The translations under genes were made by a program, and so were the position numbers. The notes under the pieces were generated by a model, which saw nothing but the letters and a program-made list of their open reading frames with translations, made no database searches and was not told the origin of the DNA. 32,850 nucleotides of DNA, taken from assembly GCA_937967805.1 (NCBI GenBank), contig CALBTC010000520.1:1-32850 (forward strand), given 5' to 3'. Below, piece by piece: positions 15,820 through 21,983 of the stretch. The stretch's first letter is position 1, and every line of letters begins with the position of its first letter. The stretch is from an uncultured Anaerolineaceae bacterium. GTDB lineage: Bacteria; Chloroflexota; Anaerolineae; Promineifilales; Promineifilaceae.

Positions 15820-16554
15820 TCAATCTGCGGTTAGGTGCTTTTTTCGGTTCTCCAGCCAGACGCCGATGCCGATGCCGGCGAGCGTGGCGGCCATGAGGCC
15901 CAGCTTGTAGGGCCAGCCAAAGGTGAGTACGGCCACCATCCCGGCGGTGAGCGCGGCCATCGTGTTGGGCCGGTCTTTCAGCGTGGGCACCACAATGCCG
16001 ATGAAGGTCAGCGCCAGCGTGAAATCCAGTCCCCATTCCGGCGGCACCTGCGTGCCCAGCAAAATACCCACGGCCGTACTCACCTGCCACGTACCCCACA
16101 GCGTAAAGCCGGCGCCCAGCCAGAAATAATGTTTATGCGTCAGGGGGATTTGCCTGTTGCCATAATGAACGGCCGTTGCCGCATACGCCTCATCGGTGAG
16201 CAGGTAGGCCAGCAGCCAGCGCCATTTGCGCGACAAATGCTGCACATCTGGCCCCAATGAGGTGCTGTACAGGACGTGGCGCAGATTCACAATAAACGTC
16301 GTCAGCCACAAGATGGGAATAGGCGTGCCTACGCTGATGAGCTGCGCCCCCAGAAATTGAGCAGACCCGGCAAACACAATCGACGACATCGCCTGCGCTT
16401 GCAGCGGGGTGAGCCCGGCAGACAAGCCCAGCACGCCATAAATCATGCCAAAGGGAATGACGCCAATAGTAATGGGCAGTTCGGCCTTGATGCCTTGCCA
16501 TAGGGCCGTTTTGCTGGGGGAACGGCCGTTTCTTACCTGCATTTCAGTTAACAT
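15820..16554 (-). CDS. azlC: AzlC-family branched-chain amino-acid exporter, large subunit
   Basis: A 244-residue multi-pass membrane protein of the AzlC/YgaZ family. Signatures: GIKAELPITIGVIPFGMIYGVLGLSAGL, SSIVFAGSAQFLGAQLI, TTFIVNLRHVLYSTSL and a later LTDEAYA; about seven helices. With AzlD it exports branched-chain amino acids and analogues. The start ATG at 16554 has no strong Shine-Dalgarno; a second ATG lies four codons in. The last residues and the stop come from a CGCAGATTGACG repeat. It follows the MocR gene by 37 bases, which suggests it belongs to that regulon. Confidence 0.92.
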   Translation of the reverse strand: MLTEMQVRNGRSPSKTALWQGIKAELPITIGVIPFGMIYGVLGLSAGLTPLQAQAMSSIVFAGSAQFLGAQLISVGTPIPILWLTTFIVNLRHVLYSTSLGPDVQHLSRKWRWLLAYLLTDEAYAATAVHYGNRQIPLTHKHYFWLGAGFTLWGTWQVSTAVGILLGTQVPPEWGLDFTLALTFIGIVVPTLKDRPNTMAALTAGMVAVLTFGWPYKLGLMAATLAGIGIGVWLENRKKHLTAD

Positions 16555-16568
16555 AACTTATCATTTTA

Positions 16569-16581
16569 AGTGCCAGGCACT
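16569..16581. repeat. AGTGCC-A-GGCACT palindrome upstream of azlC
   Basis: A perfect 6-bp inverted repeat around one base in the 37-base gap between the MocR gene and azlC. It may be a repeat or an operator; there is no T-tract to make it a terminator. Confidence 0.4.
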
Positions 16582-16591
16582 CCAGTTTGAT

Positions 16592-18055
16592 CTACACAAA
16601 AGGCAGCCAATCGCCGTGTGATTGACTGCTGTCTAACTGTTGTTGAATGAGCGTGCTGAGCAGCTTTACCCCGGCTTCAATGCCTTCAGCACTCAGGTTG
16701 CCAAAGCAAAGCCGCAAATATTCGTGGCCGGTGTCTTCCATCATATAGGCCTCGCCGGGGGTGAAGGCGAAGCCGTTTTCCAGGGCCTGCCGGTAGAGCA
16801 GGCCGGGCGGCAGGCGGCGCGGTAATGTGACCCAGCAGCTAAACCCGCCTTCTGGTTCGGTCCAGCGAACGGCCGTTGGCATCCAGCGCCCCAAACTGGC
16901 CAGCAGCGCATCTCGCCGTTCCCGGTAGATGGGGATCACCCGGCGCAGGTGCTTCTTCAGGCCGCCATCTTGCAAAAAGTGGGCCAATGCCCGCTGCAAT
17001 AGTCCTGTGCCGCACAAATCGGTAGCCCGGCGCAGCGTCAATAACTGATCGCGCCAGGCGGGCGGCATCAGCAAATAACCGACGCGCAGCCCCGGCATCA
17101 GCATCTTGGAAAAGCTGCTCAGGTAGAGCACCCGGTCATCCTCGTCTTGCTGCTTGAAGGGTGGCGGCGGCGGGCCGGCAAAACCCAGCCTGCCGTAAAT
17201 GTCATCCTCGATGAGCAGCATGTTGTGTTCCTGAGCCAGCTGCAAAATGGCCTGCCGTTTGGTGGCGCTGATGCTGTAACCGGTGGGATTGTGGAAGTTG
17301 GCCACGGTGTAGTAGCAGCGCGGCCGGTGGCGACTTACGAGTTGCTCCATCTGGTCCAAATCGGGACCGTCTGGCTGCATGGGAATGTGCAACGGCCGTA
17401 ATCCCTGCGCCTTCAAAATATTGAGCACGCCTAGAAACGTGGGCTGCTCTACCAAAACGGTGTCACCCGGTTGGGCAACGGCCGCCGTGGCCAGATAGAT
17501 CGATTGAATTGCCCCGGAGGTGATGAGGATATCGTCCGGCGAAGCCGGGATGCCGTCATCTTGCAGCATCTGGCTTACTTCCACGCGCAAGCCGGTGTCG
17601 CCCTGAATCGGGCCGTAGCTCAGCAGCTGATTGGCGTTTGATTTTAATCGGTCCATCTGCCCCCAAAACGCTTCTATGGGGAAAAGGGCCGGGTCGGCGT
17701 GGGCCATGGCCATGGAGCGCACGCCAATCACCTGGTTGATGGCCAGCATGTCGTTGATGGCGCTGTCCGGCGTGAGGTATTGGCCCACAGCCGGTTGCAG
17801 GCTCATTTGCTGCACGGCCGTACTCACAAACGTGCCGCGCCCCACGGTTGCCTCCACCCAGCCATCGGCTTGCAGCTCGGCGTAGGCGTTTTGCACCGTC
17901 AGGCGCGTGACGCCCAGCGAGCGGGCCAGGCCACGTACCGTGGGCAGGCGGCTGTTGGCGGGCAGACGGCCGTTGCTGATGTGCGTTTTAATCTGCTCCG
18001 CGATCTGGCGGTACAGGGGTGGTTTGCTGTCTCGGTTCACGGTTAAATCGAGCAT
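16592..18055 (-). CDS. MocR-type transcriptional regulator (GntR wHTH + aminotransferase-like domain)
   Basis: A 487-residue PLP-dependent regulator. Residues 1-75 are a GntR winged helix-turn-helix (PPLYRQIAEQIKTHISNG, LPTVRGLARSLGVTRLTVQNAYAEL, GRGTFV). After a linker, residues about 110-480 are an aminotransferase fold type I domain, with NPTG in FHNPTGYSIS and the PLP Schiff-base lysine in SSFSKMLMPGLRVGY. Length is typical. MocR proteins sense PLP or an amino compound and control nearby genes. Here it lies between an aminotransferase gene upstream and azlCD downstream on the same strand, so it plausibly controls them and itself. AGGAACG precedes the ATG. Confidence 0.92.
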   Translation of the reverse strand: MLDLTVNRDSKPPLYRQIAEQIKTHISNGRLPANSRLPTVRGLARSLGVTRLTVQNAYAELQADGWVEATVGRGTFVSTAVQQMSLQPAVGQYLTPDSAINDMLAINQVIGVRSMAMAHADPALFPIEAFWGQMDRLKSNANQLLSYGPIQGDTGLRVEVSQMLQDDGIPASPDDILITSGAIQSIYLATAAVAQPGDTVLVEQPTFLGVLNILKAQGLRPLHIPMQPDGPDLDQMEQLVSRHRPRCYYTVANFHNPTGYSISATKRQAILQLAQEHNMLLIEDDIYGRLGFAGPPPPPFKQQDEDDRVLYLSSFSKMLMPGLRVGYLLMPPAWRDQLLTLRRATDLCGTGLLQRALAHFLQDGGLKKHLRRVIPIYRERRDALLASLGRWMPTAVRWTEPEGGFSCWVTLPRRLPPGLLYRQALENGFAFTPGEAYMMEDTGHEYLRLCFGNLSAEGIEAGVKLLSTLIQQQLDSSQSHGDWLPFV

Positions 18056-18073
18056 CTCTCGTTCCTATTCAGA

Positions 18074-18150
18074 GATTTTTTATCAACAGATTTCGCAGAT
18101 TTTCTTTCTGCAAAAGCTTAAAAAATCTGTTAAATCTGCGAAATCTTTGA
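18074..18150. repeat. AGATTTCGCAGATTT inverted repeat at the aminotransferase 3' end
   Basis: AGATTTCGCAGATTT (18088-18102) is the exact reverse complement of AAATCTGCGAAATCT (18132-18146), with a 29-base loop. The aminotransferase stop codon and last seven codons lie within the right part. It could act as a terminator-like hairpin before the MocR gene. Confidence 0.75.
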
Positions 18151-19341
18151 TTTATTTTCTTGAAGCATCATTTGCTTGATGGCTTGGGCTAGGCGGGTCA
18201 TGCCGACTTCGATCTTTTTGTTGGTGGTGTTGGAGAAGTTCAGGCGCAGGGTGTTGCCGCCGCTGCCATCGACGTGGAACGGTGTGCCGGGCACAAAAAC
18301 CACGTTTTGCTTAGACGCTTCCTCAAACAGGGCCATTGCCGAAAGCTGCGGCGGCAGCGTGACCCACAAAAACATGCCGCCTTCTGGCAGGGTAAAGGTG
18401 ACTTCCGGCGGGAAACATTCCTCGATCATAGCCACCATGATTTCCCGCTGCTGCCTGTAGGCGGCACGAATGGTGGCGATGTGGGCGTCCAGGTCGTTGT
18501 CCTGCAAAAATTGGTGAATGATGAGCTGCGAGACGTAGTTGGAGTGCAAATCGGTGCCCTGCTTGGCGGTCACCAACTTGTCCATCAGCGGCGGCGGGGC
18601 GCAAATCCAGCCCATGCGGAAGCCGGGCGCCACAATTTTGGAAAACGATCCCAACAGAAAGGCGCGCTCCCGGTTGAAGCTGGCGATGGGCGGCAAATCG
18701 CTGCCCAAAAAGCGCAGCTCGCGGTAAGGATCATCCTCAATGAGGAAAATTTCGTTCTCGGCCAGGATTTGGCTGACGACCTGGCGCGTTTGCAAGTTGT
18801 AAGTGATGCCGCTGGGATTTTGGAAGTTGGGCAGGGCATAGAACAGTTTGCTTTGGGGATGGGCGGTTTTTTGGGCGAGCACGGCCGTATCCACCCCGTC
18901 TTCACCCAACGGCACCGTCTCAAATTCCGGCTCGTACATCGTAAATGCCTGGATGCCCCCCAGGTAGCTGGGCGACTCCAGCAGCACGTGGTCGCCGGGA
19001 TCGATGAGAATCCTGGCCACCAAATCCAGCCCCTGCTGCGAGCCGTTGGTAATCAGAATTTCATCCGCGTCAACGGCCATGCCGCAGCGGTCGGCGTACC
19101 GTTGGGCAATGAAGACCCGCAGCGGTTCGTGTCCCAGCGTAGGCGCGTATTGCAGCGCCAGTTTGCCCTGCTGGGCAAAAACGCGATCGGCCGCAGCGCG
19201 CAGCGGCTCGATGGGGAAGTAGTCGGGGTTGGGCAAACCGCCGGCAAAGGAAATGACGGCCGCATTTTGCGTCACCTTCAAAATTTCACGGATAAATGAT
19301 TTTTTGGTGCGGGACATGCGCCGCGCCAATTGACCTTTCAT
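18130..19341 (-). CDS. PLP-dependent aminotransferase, 2-aminoadipate/LysN-like
   Basis: A fold type I aminotransferase of 403 residues from the ATG at 19341, chosen because GGAGG lies five bases upstream; the TTG four codons earlier has none. Signatures: ISFAGGLPNPDYFP, LQYAPTLGHEPLR, ILITNGSQQGLDL, the Asn-Pro of PNFQNPSGITY, the Asp of IEDDPYRELR, and the Schiff-base Lys in LGSFSKIVAPGFRMGW; the C-terminal region has LRLNFSN. The family (LysN, ArAT-like) acts on 2-aminoadipate, leucine or aromatic amino acids; the azlCD neighbours hint at branched-chain substrates. The last residues (NKSKISQI) are encoded by an AGATTTCGCAG repeat, so the native C-terminus was probably replaced or extended. 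Confidence 0.92.
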   Translation of the reverse strand: MKGQLARRMSRTKKSFIREILKVTQNAAVISFAGGLPNPDYFPIEPLRAAADRVFAQQGKLALQYAPTLGHEPLRVFIAQRYADRCGMAVDADEILITNGSQQGLDLVARILIDPGDHVLLESPSYLGGIQAFTMYEPEFETVPLGEDGVDTAVLAQKTAHPQSKLFYALPNFQNPSGITYNLQTRQVVSQILAENEIFLIEDDPYRELRFLGSDLPPIASFNRERAFLLGSFSKIVAPGFRMGWICAPPPLMDKLVTAKQGTDLHSNYVSQLIIHQFLQDNDLDAHIATIRAAYRQQREIMVAMIEECFPPEVTFTLPEGGMFLWVTLPPQLSAMALFEEASKQNVVFVPGTPFHVDGSGGNTLRLNFSNTTNKKIEVGMTRLAQAIKQMMLQENKSKISQI

Positions 19342-19370
19342 AATTGCCTCCAATCGGGTGGAATGGCCCT

Positions 19371-19430
19371 ACTTTACAGAGACAATCTTGTTTTGCAAAG
19401 AGACAATGTGGGGCATTTTATGGAGACAAT
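19371..19430 (-). promoter_or_regulatory. promoter with three GAGACAAT repeats, probable MocR operator
   Basis: GAGACAAT occurs at 19379-19386, 19400-19407 and 19423-19430, spaced 21 and 23 bases, about two helical turns. On the minus strand, TTGCAA (19398-19393) and TAAAGT (19376-19371) form a -35/-10 pair with a 16-base spacer, and the first repeat lies inside that spacer. The aminotransferase ATG is 30 bases downstream of the -10. MocR proteins commonly bind direct repeats overlapping promoters, so the regulator encoded two genes away at 16592-18055 is the natural candidate. Confidence 0.55.
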
Positions 19431-19456
19431 TGGAAATTGTACTGGTTTTTGGGACT

Positions 19457-19482
19457 AATGCGTGATGCGTGAAACGTGATGG
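19457..19482. repeat. GCGTGAT/GCGTGAAAC tandem string
   Basis: Three imperfect units (GCGTGAT, GCGTGAAA, CGTGATGG) lie just downstream of the membrane-protein gene and upstream of the aminotransferase regulatory region. They resemble the AAAGTG strings at 28899-29014. Confidence 0.4.
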
Positions 19483-19497
19483 CTGGGGGCGCGGTTG

Positions 19498-20589
19498 TTA
19501 AGCTGTGAGAAGGTTGGCTGCAAGCCACAGCCAGATGAGGAGGACAGCAATCAAGCAAATATTGGCGGCGTGCGTTTTTGCTTGGAGAAGGACGGCCGTT
19601 CCAAAAAGATAAAACAAAGAAGCCGCACGTAAAAAAGCTAGACTTTCAATCCACACATTTTTTGTCAGTGAAACAAGTAAGAGCGTGTAAAGCAGCCAGG
19701 AGAGTTTGACGTATTTTTGCGCGGTGGAGCATTTAAAGCAAACTCCAGTCACGATCAAGAATGCAAGCAGGAACAAGGCAAAGATTTGCCAGCGAACAGG
19801 TTCGTAGCCAATCAAGTAGCCTTCCACAATGCCGACAAACGGAAGCCCGATATTTTTCGGCGTGGTTTCTGCCAGACCGTACCCCCACCACCAATTTAAA
19901 AAGAGCTGCCATGCTCCATAAACGGCAAGTGGCAAAAGGGCCACCACGCGATATTTTTTCTGGGATGTGAGGGAAACGGCCGTAAGCAATGCCGTCTCTT
20001 TTGCCAAAATGGCCAATGAAAATGAGCCAGAAGCGATAAAAGTTCGCTTTTGAGCTAAGGCAACCAGACCCCATAAAATGAGGCAAGCTTCTGTAATTTC
20101 CACTAAGGCACGGCTGAGGGTATACAAAAAGCCCGGAAAGAACCTGAACGCCAAACCGAAGAGCGCATGTCGCCCGATTAGCTTCGCATAACAACCAGCT
20201 TTATGACCAATTATGACGAGTGCAATGAAGTTGACCAAAATTAAAGAATGAATGGCCAGCTGTGGATGCCCAAATGAAAATAGCCAGGCCAGCAGTGGAT
20301 AAAGCAAACGTTGGTGACGGTAACGAGGGCTTCCAATTTCGATACCAAACTCGGTTTTTTCACGGGTGAAGGGGTTCAGCGCAAGCCGATAATAATATTG
20401 CCCATCGTAGCCAAACGAATCAGGTAACACAACCAGATTAGCGGGCGTTTCAGTGGCGTCTACAAAGTAATCACCCGCTTGGGGGAAGGTGCCGGGATCA
20501 CGCTGGTCGAGCATGAGCGCGAGAAAGATGAAATAGCAAACGGCCGTTATCCAAGCCGCCACCCTAGGATGATTCAAGCGACTGGACAT
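19498..20589 (-). CDS. multi-pass membrane protein, putative glycan-related (GT-C-like)
   Basis: About 363 residues from the ATG at 20589; a TTG start at 20625 would add 12. About nine or ten membrane helices are visible. The first (AAWITAVCYFIFLAL) is followed by an outside loop with DSFGYDGQYYYRLALNPF and SPRYRHQRLLYPLLAWLF. That DGQYYY...RYRHQRLLYPLLAW arrangement is typical of GT-C-like mannosyltransferase or cell-surface glycopolymer proteins, with an acidic residue early and Arg-rich loops. I infer a role in surface glycan transfer, not proven. It is divergent from the flippase operon and less GC-rich than its neighbours but carries three ACGGCCGT copies. Confidence 0.75.
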   Translation of the reverse strand: MSSRLNHPRVAAWITAVCYFIFLALMLDQRDPGTFPQAGDYFVDATETPANLVVLPDSFGYDGQYYYRLALNPFTREKTEFGIEIGSPRYRHQRLLYPLLAWLFSFGHPQLAIHSLILVNFIALVIIGHKAGCYAKLIGRHALFGLAFRFFPGFLYTLSRALVEITEACLILWGLVALAQKRTFIASGSFSLAILAKETALLTAVSLTSQKKYRVVALLPLAVYGAWQLFLNWWWGYGLAETTPKNIGLPFVGIVEGYLIGYEPVRWQIFALFLLAFLIVTGVCFKCSTAQKYVKLSWLLYTLLLVSLTKNVWIESLAFLRAASLFYLFGTAVLLQAKTHAANICLIAVLLIWLWLAANLLTA

Positions 20590-20658
20590 TAGCAGAATTT
20601 TAAACCAGGTGCGCTGTACACCCAAAACAAATCTAAGAATAGGCTTGCTGCGTAAAAG

Positions 20659-20687
20659 TAGACAGTGCGGCAGGAGACCATTACAAT
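20659..20687 (+). promoter_or_regulatory. sigma-70-like promoter of the surface-glycan operon
   Basis: TAGACA (20659-20664), a 17-base spacer and TACAAT (20682-20687), each one mismatch from the consensus. The first flippase ATG is 27 bases after the -10. It lies in the gap from the divergent membrane-protein gene, and eleven downstream open frames follow on the plus strand with short gaps or overlaps. Confidence 0.6.
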
Positions 20688-20714
20688 TCCCTGCTGCATG
20701 AACGGACCCGATTT

Positions 20715-21983
20715 ATGATTGCATCCTTGCTGTTTACCCGGCAGCTCACAACTAATACCCTCCTCAAGCTGGGCGCGGAACTAGGTGGCCGGGCCGCTAC
20801 TTTTTTGCTGCTTTTGCTGGCGGCGCGGCGGCTGACCACGGCCGATTTTGGCAGCTACAACTATGCTCTGGCGCTGGGATTTGTCCTGGTGCAGCTGGCT
20901 GACTTTGGCTTGCAGCTGCTGATTACCCGCGAGGTGGCCCGGCTGGGAATGGCAGCACGACCGCAGATTTTGGCCGCGTTTCATCTGAAGCTGTGGTTGA
21001 GCCTGCCGATTTTAACCGTGCTGGGTGTGTTGGCGCTGAATCAATCGACCCGTGGCCCGGTGATTTTTCTACTGGGATTGACCTTATTGCTGCAAACGTT
21101 TGTGGAGTTTGTAGCTTATATTTTTCGTGGGCAGCAGCGGCTGTGGGTGGAAGTGCAGCTTTTGTTGTGGGTAAGAGTAGGCACGGCCGTTTTCGGTGCC
21201 CTCATCCTCTGGCAAACGGAACAACTGCTGTGGCTGGCGGCTGTCAGCCTGGTGGTGATGATGAGCACCCTGCTGTTTGCCTTGCAGAAGCTGCGGCGGG
21301 CGGGCTGGATTACTGATTTTGCTCAGCTTTGGCCAACAGGATGGCCGACAACGGTCGTTACTAAACAGTTAGTCCAGCAGGCGTGGCCCCTGGGACTCTC
21401 CATTTTCCTCTCGATTGCCTACACGCGGCTGGCCATTTTGCTGCTGGAAGCGTGGGGCGAGGCCGAAGCGGTGGCCCATTACAGCGCCGCCTGGCGGCTG
21501 GTGGAGCCCACCCAAATTTTGCCGGCCTCACTGCTGGCGGCCGTTTTTCCTGCTTTTTCCCTGGCGCTCACCCAAAATCGCCGCCGCGCTGGGCAGCTGG
21601 GGCGGCAGACAAGCTTGCTGTTGGCGCTGGCAGGGGGCACAGTGTCGCTCACCTTCTGGCTGGCTGCACCGTGGCTGGTTGGCTGGCTGTACGGTAGTGA
21701 CTTTGCCGCCAGCGGGCCCGTCTTGCAATTGCTGGGGTTGACGGTGCTGCCCGTCTACATCAACTACAGCCTGACACATTATTTGGTAGCCCGCGGCCAG
21801 CAGCAAATGCTTACGGGGTTAACGGCCGTTACCCTGCTGCTCCACGCCTTTTTCTGCTGGCTGCTCATCCCCAGGCTGGGCCTGCTGGGTCCGGCGCTGT
21901 CGGTACTGCTGGCGGAAAGCGTGCTGCTGCTGGGTTGTTTATGGGCGCTGCGTCAGCCAACTTTGCTGGAGACGGCCGTATGA
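20715..21983 (+). CDS. oligosaccharide flippase (Wzx/MATE-like)
   Basis: A 422-residue integral membrane protein with about 12-14 helices. The N-terminus (LLKLGAELGGRAATFLLLLLAARRLTTADFGSYNYAL) is the classic polysaccharide-biosynthesis flippase start, and the usual inner pattern of helix pairs with few charges follows. It should move a lipid-linked glycan unit across the inner membrane. It is the first gene of the operon and its stop overlaps the ligase ATG (ATGA at 21980). Confidence 0.9.
   Translation: MIASLLFTRQLTTNTLLKLGAELGGRAATFLLLLLAARRLTTADFGSYNYALALGFVLVQLADFGLQLLITREVARLGMAARPQILAAFHLKLWLSLPILTVLGVLALNQSTRGPVIFLLGLTLLLQTFVEFVAYIFRGQQRLWVEVQLLLWVRVGTAVFGALILWQTEQLLWLAAVSLVVMMSTLLFALQKLRRAGWITDFAQLWPTGWPTTVVTKQLVQQAWPLGLSIFLSIAYTRLAILLLEAWGEAEAVAHYSAAWRLVEPTQILPASLLAAVFPAFSLALTQNRRRAGQLGRQTSLLLALAGGTVSLTFWLAAPWLVGWLYGSDFAASGPVLQLLGLTVLPVYINYSLTHYLVARGQQQMLTGLTAVTLLLHAFFCWLLIPRLGLLGPALSVLLAESVLLLGCLWALRQPTLLETAV

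Noticed and set aside
18274..19299. Long plus-strand open frame opposite the aminotransferase gene
   Set aside because: It is the shadow of a well-supported minus-strand gene; its translation has no recognisable motif and is rich in Gly, Gln and His, as expected of GC-rich antisense frames.
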